Origin: Antrodiella citrinella
Taxonomy: Eukaryota; Basidiomycota; Agaricomycetes; Polyporales; Steccherinaceae
DNA length: 64,000 nt
Direction: 5' to 3'
Assembly (NCBI GenBank): GCA_004802725.1
Contig: SGPM01000011.1
Span: forward strand, 1-64,000
The position numbers and the translations under genes are program-made. A model generated the notes under the pieces. That model saw only the letters and a program-made list of their open reading frames with translations. It ran no database searches and was not told where the DNA came from. Positions 1 to 11,277 of this stretch are shown in pieces (position 1 is the stretch's first letter; each line of letters starts with the position of its first letter).

Positions 1-596
1 TATTGCTGCTGGACAGGATGGGGTGACTGCTGGCGTCCAGCTGCTTCGACATGCTCAAGCCACTCTGTCATTTCTTGTGCCACGCCGAGGTTCGCGGAGG
101 CTGGGGGTAATGAAGTTGCGCTGGATGGTCGAGCTACGGCCTCATGATGTGCATCAACCTCGTCACTATGTGTCGCGTGGGCATTGCTCGACGAAGATGG
201 CAGAGGAGGAAGGGGCGGAGGCGCGTCTGCATTCAGCGTAGGACTCTCCGATGGATCATGAGACACGGTGCTCTTGCTATCGGCGGCTTTTTCTGAGGAT
301 CTGGGAGCAGTCGTTTGTTGACGGATAGCCACCTGTAATGTATGGATAATGTATGAATGAGCGGCAAATTCCTAGAGACTGATAGCACCACTAACCTTCC
401 AAGGATCTATAACCTGTAAAGGATCTGCGGTAGGCTGTATTCTAGCTCAGCAAACAGAGAGACGACCGGTTGGATGATCACTCACTTTGTCAACTCGAGG
501 AGACTTTCCATTGTTGACCAGTTTCATCTCGCGACCTCTCCTCTTGATCCCGTTGACAGGTTTGGGATCACTGAGATCCGCGTTACTTTTGCTCAT
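1..596 (-). CDS. Ser/Ala/Pro-rich protein, 3' part beyond window
   Basis: Unrecognised gene that runs off the left edge. Exons on the minus strand read 596-486, 413-396 (an 18-nt micro-exon encoding VIDPWK) and 332-1, joined by GT-AG introns in phase 0. The encoded part starts MSKSNADLSDPKPVNG, has a basic patch (IKRRGREMK) and then a long Ser, Ala and Pro-rich low-complexity stretch ending in a short helical piece (EMTEWLEHVEAAGRQQ) at the edge. The composition suggests a disordered regulatory or scaffold protein, but no domain is seen. The start at 596 is the first in-frame Met downstream of a possible further 5' exon; the true start may lie near 650. Confidence 0.5.
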
Positions 597-1068
597 TCCA
601 GCAAAATCCAGAGGAGTCGGCGAAGTAGGAACTGAGAATATCTGGGTGATGACGCGTGCAGAGTTGAAGATGGATGATAGAAGCAGGAGGGAAATGGACG
701 AGAGACGATGCAGACATGCTCAGGCTTCCCTGGCCACAAGACTGTCAAAGCTCGTTTGAGCATGGTTTCATTCAGATCTTGAATCAGCCCATTAGCCATG
801 TTGCGAGATTTGAATTTCCATAGTAACAGGCAATCCGTCATGGCAAAGACGAAGTGAAAGGTAAAGAACGGCTTCAAAGAGATACGGGACTAAGACAAAC
901 AGGCCTCAGGCCTCAGGCGCGCATATGAGATTTGACCGGCACGCGTCATCATCTGAGACGTTCAAGATCATGTAATTTTAAAGACCAAAAATTCACATGC
1001 GCCGTCTGCACGTACATACTACACAGTCAATAGGAGGCGCGAAAGCAACAGAATATATTAGAGAAATG
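597..1068. other. gap, no gene seen
   Basis: About 470 bases between two minus-strand genes. It probably holds the promoter of the left gene and the 3' region of the right one. Short ORFs here show no coherent splice pattern. Confidence 0.4.
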
Positions 1069-1879
1069 TTACAGCATGAAGTACGGGGTATCCAATTCAT
1101 GCCAGTAGATCGCTGCCTCGAAGATAACAAGATAGATCACACCCACAAAAAGTAAAATGGTGGGGAGATCCTGCAAGCTGGGAAGATACACGTCAGTAGA
1201 CCGCATAATTAAGAGTGAGAGACACTCACAGGAAATTGAAGTAAGCGTAGATCACATCCAAAAGCGAGTATGTGTCGTACTCCTGAGCGGTACTCAAGAG
1301 GTCAACATGGCGGTGAGCGAGCTCTGAATCTGCCCGAACGATATCACGAGCTTTACAGAATGCCTGCTTGAATATCAACATCGCTTCGCGTGCATGAAAG
1401 AACAGGTAGGGCCTTTGGAGGGGATTGGCTGACTCGGGTCCCCAAGAAACACGCATCTTGCGAACGATGAGCGGTCCAACGCGCAGCGCACAGACATAAA
1501 AGTCCTCACCTCGTCCATATTCTCATACAAACACCACCCGTCTTGTACAGCCACTTGAAAATGAATGACCCGCTCAGCATCGTCCAAGGAGCGGACAATC
1601 AGAACGACTAGAATGGTACATCGGTGAGTGCAGAACGTGACGAGTAGAAAGCCATTGAACTAACAGCGCCTCGGAAGCATCTCGATCAGAATAACCTCGA
1701 CTGCGTGAGCCAACCATGCCAAATTCCTATCCGTATAGTACACGCCTCCCTCCGCTCCTTTGCGAAAGCGCGTCAACGCGCTCAGGCTCAGGTTAGTCCT
1801 ATGAGAATGACGTTAGGACACACAGAAACACACAGAATGTATCAAGAAAACTGGTAACGCACATGGAAAGGCTGGACAT
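1069..1879 (-). CDS. orphan protein with one C-terminal membrane segment
   Basis: Five exons (1879-1863, 1798-1665, 1607-1510, 1456-1230, 1177-1069) give about 194 residues, with all phases agreeing. The first two thirds are soluble and helical. Near the C terminus is a hydrophobic stretch (ILLFVGVIYLVIFEAAIYWH), followed by a short tail ending in DTPYFML, so it is probably a tail-anchored or single-pass membrane protein. No family recognised. The Met at 1877-1879 was chosen because it makes a 17-nt first exon in phase with the next; a further 5' exon is possible. Confidence 0.55.
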
Positions 1880-2295
1880 TCCAGGAGAGCTGTATGCTAG
1901 GCGATTATGGTGAAGATGGATGGAGAGCTGTATGTCGGCGAGATGATAGTTGGGAGGAGAAGAAGGGGACCTGAGGAGTGAGTTCTCAGTCTGGGTGATT
2001 CCCGTTCAAACCGACTTTCGGTGTATCTGGTGAACAAAGACATGTTTGTTCACTGGCGGGCACAATGATACTGATCAAAATGCATGCTTACCCCTTATTC
2101 CCTATGTACCATTCGGTGAATATTTATGTAATATAACTGGTCTTTCATCTACAATGACGATCGAGCGTTGCAGACCCGTGAATGAAGCATAGCAGTGGCC
2201 GGACATTGCGATAGAACAAATTAGCCATGCATCTGAAGGTGCATAAGACACAGACTCACCGCTCGACATCCGAACACAATCCACTGCCACCTGTC
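1880..2295. other. gap, divergent promoter region
   Basis: About 415 bases between the starts of two divergently transcribed genes. It should contain both promoters. No gene seen. Confidence 0.4.
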
Positions 2296-2852
2296 ATGTC
2301 GCTCGATCCTCTCGCTGCTGCACTCTATCGACCGGCGACGACTTGCATGAACCCGACAGCGAGGATGCCTATTGCCACTTTTGTGAGCAAGAAGCACTTT
2401 CTTGACGACGCGCTCAACCATGAGATGGATGGTACAAATACAAAGAGGATGAAGACGGTACGTGCCTTCCAATTTACCCTACATTTCTGTACTCACCTTC
2501 ACCTGTGTTTATAGACTCATCCTGCGCGCACTCTGAAGGTCAATCGGGTCACTGACCACCAGAAGTATACAAACTTTCCTCAGCGTGTACGCAGGCAATG
2601 CCAACAGGTATGTCCCACCAGTTTGAAGCACTTTCAGTAGTTGACGACGTCACATAGATCAGCGGTGAAAGGAAGGACGGTGGTGCTCGCAGCGCAAACT
2701 GCGGAGGTGGGAATCATGCTGAGGCCCCCGTTGTGGACGACACGTGGGAGATGGTCGATTCATCTGAGGCTGTCGATCCTGATGACGCATCATGGGAGCT
2801 CGTTAAAGTACCTGATTCCAGCGCTGAGAACGAGACTGGTCTTTCAATGTAG
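2296..2852 (+). CDS. small orphan with acidic C terminus
   Basis: Three exons (2296-2457, 2515-2607, 2658-2852) joined by clean introns (GTACGTG...TATAG and GTATGTC...CATAG), all phase 0, give 149 residues starting MSLDPLAAALYRPA. The C-terminal 35 residues are strongly acidic and contain two WE(M/L)V motifs (DDTWEMVDSS and DASWELVKVP). The in-frame Met at 2227 could extend the N terminus by 23 residues. No known domain. Introns and open phases argue for a real gene, but the function is unknown. Confidence 0.5.
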
Positions 2853-3032
2853 ACAGATAGCAATGCAACCTAGATCCTAGCTGCTATAGAGACAACTCAT
2901 TTCCTACAACGCATTCTTGGCGGATGTGACATGTTTACTGGTCATAGCAAACCGTCGGTTTCTCACGTTGCCCGATGGCGGCGCGGAATACGGACATTCC
3001 GAGGGAGGTTTGCCGCAGGCGGGAGAAAAATC

Positions 3033-3095
3033 GGCGCTTACAGCTGCCGCCGAACGTGCCGAGGGGATTTGGCAGAGAGCAGCACTGTAAGCGCC
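3033..3095. repeat. 11-bp inverted repeat
   Basis: GGCGCTTACAG at 3033-3043 is matched by its reverse complement at 3085-3095, with a GC-rich loop of 41 bases. The surrounding 2.9-3.3 kb has open frames in several registers, as GC-rich non-coding sequence often does. Confidence 0.6.
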
Positions 3096-3200
3096 AGAGA
3101 TCTCTCTCCTGGGGGCCAGATCTTTGCACGGTGAACGGTCGCAAGCGCCGGATACGGTCCCCCTTCCCTTTTGGGAAAGCCCTCGGAATGGCGGGCTCCG

Positions 3201-3381
3201 GTGAGTTTCGTCTGACCGGGTGTGGGTCTTCCGCATGTCCACAGTCTTGTGTAATAATATTGTCTACTGTATGTAGTACCCAAATGATACCTAAGGCCTA
3301 GTCACGTCAATCGGACCGGCGTGCCACGCAGCGCCCCTACCAACTAGTGAGTTTCGTCTGACCGGGTGTGGGTCTTCCGCA
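3201..3381. repeat. 35-bp perfect direct repeat
   Basis: Copies at 3201-3235 and 3347-3381 are identical (core GACCGGGTGTGGGTCTTCCG) and lie 146 bases apart. The second copy forms the very 3' end of the degenerate DUF6589 reading frame, where it reads as CGRPTPGQTKLT on the minus strand. Confidence 0.9.
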
Positions 3382-5060
3382 CGTGACCGTTTCTTCTGCA
3401 GCGCGATGCGTCGCGTCCGCGTCATTAGCGTAGCATTCCTCTCTCTTTGTTCCACTGCAACACGACAAAATTTCCAACCATACCCCTCCAGTCACGACCT
3501 GTGCCCCCTCGCATAGAAACAAACCGCGGTTCCATTGGATTGCTTGTGAATGTACGTCGTCCTGCTTCTTGCGAGGCTTCTCTGCGTGTAAGAGAAGGGC
3601 CTTTGTCGAAGAGTAGTTGGTGACTATTTGTTCCGCAAGCTTCTTGAGTTCGTCGGGTGACTTCTGGCGAAGATCACGAAGACAGTCAACCTTGCCCAGG
3701 AGCATCCAGAGACCACGAAAACGAGCTTCGGCGATATGGTGCAGTGCTTCCTTCATATGATGATGAAAGTCACCTTGAACCGATAGGGTGCGAAGTCCCT
3801 TTCGTTCTAGGATGTCGAAAGAGAGGACGAGTCCGCCGCCGGCACGAGTGCCATAGTACTGGGAATGCAAAGAGTGTTCTGCGGCGATCTGAGCATGAAA
3901 CCAGCCAAACATTTCTTCCAAGAAGTCGAGGCGCTCAAAGCTGTTGAGGTCCTCGCACCGAAACTTCTTGAGACCGCGAATACGAGATGTCGTCAAGAGA
4001 TCACCAACCCAGACAAGAGTTTCTAGCGAGGCAAATTCTTTCTTCTGAGCAGGGGTGTTGATACCGAGCTGCGAGAAGAATTCATGCAAGACACGGTCGT
4101 TTCCGTCGTAAGAGGACTCCGTCTATGTGAAGAACATCAAACATGTACTGGCATGTGGCGTATTCTTGTCCAGTCGGAAGTTGGAGGCGAGGAGAAGGAG
4201 GTTGGAAAACGGGGTCGTCACGAGATTCGTAAGTTGAAAATTCGAAGGTGGGAGAAGCAATGAGGAAATGGAGCACTTGGTAAACTGCACGTTGAAACTG
4301 ATACGGAGCTGCTCTAGCGGAAAGGAGCTGAATCTCTTGATAAGTGATGGTGGCTGGACGGGTGTCCCGACGACGATGTTGTCGAAGGGCGGATGTACTT
4401 GGTGGAACAGCAGCTGGATCCTTGATTACCACTATTGACCCCACCGTGCCACTGTCGAAGTGGTTGCTATTTGCCAGGCGCTGCTCGTATGCCTTGAATG
4501 TGCGGTTGAGATTATCGTGTGTACCGAGGAAAGGAAATGTTCGAATATCGCGAAGGAGGTCAAGGCAAGCGCTCTCTGCGAGGTGTTGAAGTCCGTCGTA
4601 TGCCCACTTCTGACTCATCGTCAATCCGAGCGCGTTCAGTGTGTCAAATGCTTTGGCTGATATGCCGCAGCTATTGAAGTAGACGGTGAGGAGCTTCGCT
4701 AATTTACAATTCTTGTGGGAGCGGCAAAACGAGGCTACGGCAACCATCGTCATGACAGACTGAAATCGCTGCAATCAGCAAGACAGGATTGGGAACAGCG
4801 AATGCACACATTGAGAACGTACCGCGTCTGGATTTTTCATCGTGTTTCTCTCGTCCTGGCGAGAGGTGTAAGCGGCTTTGCGAAAGAGCCTCCACGTCGT
4901 CGGAGCGAGGTCCTGAGTTTGGTCTATGAGGTCCTCCCATCGGATAGCGAGTAGAGTCTCCTCAGAGAGATCGGACTGAGGATAATCCATGATGGTGCCA
5001 AGTGATTGCATTTCGTCGTCCACAGAGTCTAGAACAAGATCAAGAGCCCAGCTAGTCAGC
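3337..5060 (-). pseudogene. DUF6589-type protein, frameshifted
   Basis: The minus strand reads a DUF6589-like protein. The upstream exon (about 5060-4823, with LVLDSVDDEMQSLG) splices across 4822-4769 into 4768-4110, which carries the family hallmarks GTHDNLNRTFKAYEQR and FDSGTVGSIVVIKD. The frame then changes near 4085-4125 into 4089-3337, with WVGDLLTTSRIRGLKKFRCED, MFGWFHAQIA and HHHMKEALHHIAEARFRGLW. No intron of suitable length and phase bridges the change, so I read it as a frameshift. DUF6589 proteins are numerous in mushroom genomes; their role is unknown, and a link to mobile elements is only my inference. The N terminus is not resolved. The last residues run into a 35-bp repeat. Confidence 0.65.
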
Positions 5061-5170
5061 GATTCAGCGCGTTTCCGATCTCCCTGGTTCTCCCAGCAAC
5101 GACAGTTGCTGCCACTGCCGCTGAGGTGTCTGTCCCTGGTACGTCTGTTGCGAAGATTACGTGAGTACAG

Positions 5171-5603
5171 TGGACCTTGACCGCATCATAGCAGAGGCGA
5201 CTGTTGTTGGTCCAGCGAAAGAGGCGATAGTTCTTGCTCCAGCTCTAGCCAAAGAGGTGGTTGTTCGTGATGCAGCAAATGTCTCTTCCGACTTAGCACC
5301 GGACGAGACGCTAAGCGAGGGTAAGTCACTGGTGCTCTTTCACTACTTGTGCACCTCTCACCGTTTTTTGTCATTGCCCCCGGGGCCCCTAGCCATGTCT
5401 GTGTCAATGGTCGGCTCAGCAACTGCAATCGTCACTACACCCATCGTCCCTCAGGAAGTACGTCCATGCTGCACCAAATGTACAACTTACAGCCATCTTC
5501 ATAGCTACCTACTGTCATCACGCTCGCTGCACATGACGGGATGAACCCCGATGAGCTGCCTCGCTTGAACACGTTGCTTGCCTTTGAACATAGTTCCGAA
5601 TGA
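5171..5603 (+). CDS. possible small gene, Ala/Val-rich, 5' unresolved
   Basis: Exons 5171-5320, 5393-5457 and 5505-5603 join in phase to give an acidic, Ala/Val-rich chain (VVGPAKEAIVLAPALAKEV) ending LPRLNTLLAFEHSSE. An upstream exon from about 5066 would need an intron of only 32 nt, and no start codon could be placed. The opposite strand here also has a plausible spliced frame (MSELRLVEVDGQDQQWMSEADK from 5703), so the coding strand is uncertain. Confidence 0.3.
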
Positions 5604-7390
5604 CATGGCGCATCACAGAGCCAGCGGTGACGTACCTTGTCCGCTTCAGACATCCACTGTTGGTCCTGTCCATCGACCTCAACGAGCCTCAATTCGGACA
5701 TGTACGTGTTCGCATTGGAGGCGTTACAATGCGAGTAGGAGGTTTCTGGACGAGAGGTTCCTGGATGGCAGCAGCAGCGACATGGGTGATTGAAGCAAAG
5801 AGGAGGGTTAGATCCACGACGAGTGTGTGATGGGCGATGCAACGCGTCAGATGGGAGTCGGTGAGTCTGCCAATGTCATTGATAGAGAAATCGCAGCAGA
5901 CTGAGGGCGCCCAACCCAGACGAACAAGATCACTACTAGGACTGATGGACGATGGGGCATGTGTTGGCTATGAGATTGAGCGTCTGTGGCAGGCGGTTGG
6001 CGTTAGACTAGCCGTGTGGCACCACTCGCGAGTTGCCGCAGCGTCGATCATGCATGGCTTTGGGAGGTTGTCAAAAAGGCAACGATGAGCCATGACTCCG
6101 GATACAGACAATGACAAGAGCAAACACATACCGAATAACTGTGAGTAGGCAGGGGATGTTGTCGTGTTGTGTGATATGGCATATCCGGCGCCTCGAACGA
6201 TGGTGTTGTGCATGTAGCGTAGCGTGTCGGTCGTGTTGTGTTAGGAGTCTCGTCGCAGCACACCAGGCCGCTGTCAGCCAGGGAGTTCGACAGCGCACGT
6301 TCACCGCCATATGCCTTGCACGGGGTTGGCCGTGCTTAGCACATCGTAGCGTGAGATACATACGCTGCAACCCCAGCTTCTGGCAGTCCCGGTTGTCGCG
6401 TTGATGAGACCGCAGGTGTCGCGGCTGTTTCGCGTTGAGGACAGGCACAACGGGTCATCGAGGATGCTGGCCATGGGCAACGGTGACCATGATCCCCACT
6501 AGAAGATAGAGCTGCAAGATGGGTAGGAAATGAGCAACATCAAAGAAAAAAAGAGGGAGAAGACTTACTACATAGATGTCGTGGGAGACGGACGACAGTG
6601 GTGGAGGGGTTGGACGCGTTGATGAGGAGGTGATCGTGGATGGGGGATGCATCACTCAGAAACAGAGCACAGGGGCTGTCGACAGTGATGTCGAGCGTGC
6701 TGCTGCGATAGGTGGGGCGTCGTCATAGGCGACCCGCCTGCTGTCAGCCTGGGAGTTGAAGTACACATTCCCCGCCATACGCCTTGCACGGGATTGACCG
6801 TGTTTAGCGCATCGTAGCGTGAGAGATGCGCACTGGAGCCCCAGCTTCTGGCTAGGCCGGTTGTCGCGTTGACGAGGTGGACAACGCGTCCCTGGTTGTG
6901 GCGAGATGGCAGCAGCGCGTGGTGAAAAGGCGAGACGAAAGGACGTGTCAGATGGACATGCGAGCAGCGGGAGAGAGCTGGATGAGAGGTGGTGAAGGGG
7001 GTGGATGCGTTGAGGAGGTATCAGGCACGTCGTGGCAGTCCTGCCGGTGGTGGATGAGGTGTTGGTGCAGGCCAATGCAATGAACACTATGAAAAATGGC
7101 AATAGAACAGAAAAAAATGTTAGTGAAGTGAGAATGAAGAAAGAAAAAGGGCACGTACCGAGAAAGGGGACATTAGGAGGACGTGGGAGACGTGGTGCAG
7201 AAGAACGAGTGTAGTCGAAACAGGGCGTATCGGCGCCCAGTCGCGTCCAGTCACAAAGAGTGACATATCAAATGCCAGCACATCGCGCAGTCACCATTAC
7301 TGTTTCGTCTTGGTTTTGTCCCTCTTTCAGTCTCCTGCGTCACGGTGTTGCTCCTTCGTTGTCTGCATACTCAGCCCTACCTACCTTCTA
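5604..7390. other. repeat-bearing stretch without clear genes
   Basis: About 1.8 kb with many short ORFs but no convincing spliced gene. It holds two diverged copies of a 140-bp direct repeat, listed separately. The last 100 bases should contain the promoter of the dioxygenase-like gene. Confidence 0.4.
6271..6876. repeat. diverged direct repeat, about 140 bp, two copies
   Basis: Copy 1 at 6271-6409 and copy 2 at 6741-6876 run in the same direction. Shared blocks include GCCTTGCACGGG, CATCGTAGCGTGAGA, CCCCAGCTTCTGGC and CCGGTTGTCGCGTTGA. They are too diverged to be recent and look like remnants of a dispersed element. Confidence 0.7.
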
Positions 7391-9146
7391 ATGGGGAAAT
7401 GCAAACGTACCGCACAGGGTGAGCGCCTCCGCGAGGCCTACAGGCTCAGCGAAACTCCTTGGCCTCACGGCGCGCCAGTGCCTTCGCGCGTGAGTCAGGT
7501 GATTTGTAGAAGTCGATGAATTTGATGACATCGAGGCTTTTGTTTTGCAGGAGGCATCAGGTGCTTGCGATGCACCGAATGGTGCTGATGGTCCCATTCT
7601 GGGGTCAACACGTAGCCAAACACGGCTTGCAGCGGCGGGAGGGCTGACCAAGGACCAGCGGCGGGACAAGGAGGATACGACCGCCTGGAACGTGAAGTTG
7701 CGCTCAAACAAGCATAAGGTGAAGACACCAGCGCGTCCACCACCGAAGCTGCGAGGACTTCAGGGCGACAAATTCCAGTTCCCTAAAGGTGCCAGCATCA
7801 GTGGGATATGGTACGATGACCCACAAGAAGCGGAGGACGCGTGGGGACGCCAGCGGGCAGAGGCATCGTTCGAGTGGATTAAGGAAAATGGCAAGTACAT
7901 TTGGCATTATGATTCATGGTTCGTACCTGACAAAACATTCTGCACAGCTCGATACGTACGTGAGGATTTGAATTTGCAAGATTTGCGCGCGCGACCGACA
8001 TCTGGAAAGTGGCTCGATCATGCCTGGGAGGGTTGTCGTGAACTTTTGAAGCCAACGACCGCTTCGGACCCCATCTCGCAGATGTGGTGTGACCAGAACA
8101 ACGACGTGCTGCTCGTTTACCTTGGTCAGCACTGGTGCCCGAAGAAGAACAAGTTCGTCTCTGATGGTCTTCGTGTGAGTGGAACTACATATTGCACAGA
8201 GCACAGAGCGCTGCTGACTTGGAGATCATAGTCGAAGGATGTGAGGCAGTGCCAAGCGCAAATGCAGGCAAAGTTTTCGGAGAAGCCTCAGCAGATCCCC
8301 AAAACGCAGGACGCAGAGGTGTCGCGTCACCCAATGGAGGTGATCTCGGACGAGATCAGCTTCTACAACGCTGGGGACACGAAGCGCAACGAGGACACGG
8401 TGATCAAAGAGATGGTCGGACTCGATCATTGCATGCAGGTATGGCAGGAGAAAAGGAACCCTCAAGTAAGCTGTCTCTCAGAACGGTTCTAGGATTTGAC
8501 ACTGAATATTGCGCTCAGAAGGGTCAATGGCCATCAAAGGAGCTATGCCGAGAGGACAACGACACCTTCCTGAGGAACGCCAAGCGTATGTGGGACGATC
8601 GAAACATAGCCAACTACGTCGAAGAACAAGTGAAGCTCTTCTGGCCTGAGCTGTACAAGGATTTGAAAAAGGCGTTCGATCGAGGTAACTGGGTGCCCGA
8701 GCTGCTCCCTTATGGTTCGCGCATCGCCCAGGGGTGTTTCCTGGGTCGGGTTACTCTGTGGAAGCTGGAAACGGCGCTGCACAGAGACGTAGGCGACACG
8801 ATTTGTGTCATTTTCTGCTCGGGCGACTTTGAAGGAGGGGCTGCAATCCTGCCTGACCTGGGCCTGAAGCTGACGTGAGTGTGGATACAGGACTCAGTCT
8901 GTGTGGCAGGAAACTGATGAGGGTGTCCCTAGCTATGCCCCAGGGGATGTGATACTATTTCACTCCTCGGCGTTGTGGCACATGATCGCCCCGTGGGTTC
9001 CGAAGGACAAGAAGCGGCGCCACAAGCTGACACCGGGTAGAATGAGTCGTGTGTACACTACACACGTCAACACGTTGGAGATGCTCCTGGCGGACGATTG
9101 GCAGGACTGGGCGCACCCAGCGTGGAAGCAGTTTAAATGGCCATAG
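7391..9146 (+). CDS. 2OG-Fe(II) dioxygenase-like protein, TET/JBP-type
   Basis: Five exons (7391-7489, 7551-8174, 8232-8465, 8519-8874, 8933-9146) in consistent phase give 508 residues. The C-terminal third fits a double-stranded beta-helix 2OG-Fe(II) oxygenase of the kind expanded in mushrooms and related to TET/JBP enzymes. The Fe ligands would be His407 and Asp409 in LHRDVGD and His454 in SSALWHMIAPW; Arg477 in GRMSRVYTTH would hold 2-oxoglutarate. Between them lie GDFEGGAAILPDLG and YAPGDVILFHSS, the usual family strands. Known TET/JBP enzymes oxidise methylated pyrimidines in DNA; here the substrate is not shown. The N-terminal 320 residues have basic stretches and no domain I recognise. 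Exon 3 could instead end at 8438, which shortens it by nine codons. The gene looks intact. Confidence 0.65.
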
Positions 9147-10605
9147 TCACTGGTAGTTACGCAACACAGTCAGCTACTCTATTCGCTTTTGAACATGAGC
9201 CCGAGAGCATTGATTGTGATTGTGTGTGCACATTTTAAGTCACGGCGGGAATATTGATGTTGGCGCTCTAGAAAGTATTGGCTTCATATATGTGCCCATG
9301 GTGTTGAGCTCTAAAATTTTCTTACAGGGATGTCCATTGGACTGGTATAAAGGTATACAGAACATTACAGCTCTTAGTCGATTAAGCTAAAGATGCTACC
9401 ATGCATTCGGAGAACAGGCGCTCATAGTCATACAGTTACGGTGGACATCCTAGTGCACCCAGTGCGCCGTCAGCAGGCACATCAGCTCCCAATCTGACAA
9501 ACGTCTAGGCTGCTTAGCGTTAAGACTACACTCACTGTACAGCACGGAGTCAACTAGTCACGGACCACATACAACCAGCGCCAGAATCACTCGCCAGAAG
9601 TGTCCGGATTATTTTGCTCCATAACTTTCACAACAGCCCGCGCTCGTATAGCGAACCTTGGTTTCCTATTCACAGTTCCTGCAGCTCGACCAGGGCCACG
9701 CATCGACGCCTACGTTGGTCCCAGCGGCGACTGCTAGTGCCACCATCGTTGAGGTGTCACCATATTCTAAGGTCCGAGACGGGACGGGGTGGGCGCGTAC
9801 CGCGAAAGCAACTGCAGTTACTGCACGCCCGCCCGCCGAGCCCTAGACTATAAGGGGGTGACAGCGGTAGCGGGAGCGGAACTGGTCGGCGACGGCGACA
9901 GAGACAGAGGCAACGTGTGTTCTCGTTTTACTTCTGTTTTTGTGCTTGCCTTTTGACCAGCTTCCATCTCTCTTAGGCCAATTCTAAGGTCCGAGAAGGG
10001 GGTGGACGCGTACCGCGAAAGCAACTGCATGCCCGCCAAGCCACAGACTCCGAGGGTGGCAAAGAATAGGTCAGCGAGGGAGACAGAGGCAATGGTAGCG
10101 ACGTGTGTCCTCATTTTACAGCACTTCTTTCTTGTCCTTGTCTTTTGACCATTCTCGTGTTCTTACTTCTTACTATTGTTCTCTTTCACTGCGTTTAGAG
10201 GATCTCTTATCGTCGAGTATGACGCAGCAGCGTGTTCGTTGGGTCATAATGCTAGTAAGTAGGTGCGTCTGCACGGCGCATGTATTCGCGCACAGCGCTA
10301 GCCCCATGCCTTCGTATACTATATATTTCCTCGACCCCTTCTCCCTTTTAAGTCACCATGTTGCCTCTACCTTGCCCCCGTTCGTGTCGCTGGATTGAAC
10401 AGCTACCTAAGAGATACAGCCAGAACTTATCATTGCGGGGATGGCGTAACAGGAATGGACCGCAGCCACTTCTGTGAGATGTACGTATGATCAGAAATGC
10501 CATCGATAGGCTAATAGCGGTATAATGTTCCGTAGCTGACCTGCACATGAGCTTGGCCGTCGAGAAGAATCTTGAGCTCTGTTTGAGGCGTGTTTGTGGA
10601 ATCAA
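9147..10605. other. intergenic stretch with repeats
   Basis: No convincing gene. It contains the 3' region of the dioxygenase-like gene and a diverged direct repeat (listed separately). A possible short coding piece near 9658-9846 has no start or splice support. Confidence 0.4.
9764..10151. repeat. diverged tandem direct repeat, about 170-195 bp
   Basis: Copy A (9764-9959) and copy B (9981-10151) share, in order, ATTCTAAGGTCCGAGA, GCGTACCGCGAAAGCAACTG, a run with GACAGAGGCAA, an ACGTGTGT(T/C)CTC block and a terminal CTTTTGACCA. Copy A is longer by small insertions. They are adjacent, so a local duplication is likely. Confidence 0.75.
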
Positions 10606-11042
10606 TCAGAATAACGACAACAACAAATCCTGTACTTCCTGCATATTGATACGAGCCGTTAACATCTGGAGCACCTCTTCTGTTTTTCCAAGTTCTGTTT
10701 CAGCGAACTTGCATGAGTGAGTGTCCTGGGAACAGTCGCATCGTCAAGAGGGTGAATAATCAGAATCACGATATGCCTCGCCTTGTCAGCTTGGTGGAAA
10801 CTGGCGAGCATGGCTCTGGAAATGCGAATGTGCTGCTTGAGATGTTCCTGTATAGCTATCAAGTGTGGACCCGAAAGCGCGACAGTGAACACCAAGTGAA
10901 CACATACAAAATTGGCCCGGTCCTTCAAGAGGATCTGCTCTAGACGCACAATCTTGTTATTGAGCGACTCCACGTCTGCAAGGATGTCCAAACATCGATT
11001 CTTTGAAGGATCATCACGGTCTGAGACAGCTTGGAAAGACAT
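10606..11042 (-). CDS. small coiled-coil protein
   Basis: Three exons (11042-10908, 10847-10770, 10725-10606) give 110 residues, almost entirely amphipathic helix: CLDILADVESLNNKIVRLEQ, EHLKQHIRISRAMLASFHQA and ELGKTEEVLQMLTARINMQE. Introns are 60 and 44 nt with matching phase 0. No family recognised. The simple heptad-like pattern suggests a coiled-coil adaptor. Good frame continuity and conventional introns support a real gene. Confidence 0.5.
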
Positions 11043-11277
11043 GGAAAGCAATAAGGAATTATGAGATAGACAAGGCCAAAGAGGGTGCGAGGGATGTTCG
11101 TTCGGAGACGTGGCGCTCAGCCCGTTCCTCAGCCCGTTCCTCGCCGACTCCCAGGACCTGGCAGGTTCAAGCGGTTGGTTCAAGTTGATTCGCATTCCGG
11201 ATGGGCGTACATTATATAATTGACAAGGGGGTATCCTAATACACATTACACAGTGCTCTAAGAGGGAGTTTTAGTCT

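Noticed and set aside
2904..3301. Four overlapping open frames on both strands
   Set aside because: GC-rich non-coding sequence can stay open by chance; no frame has splice sites, a domain or sensible composition.
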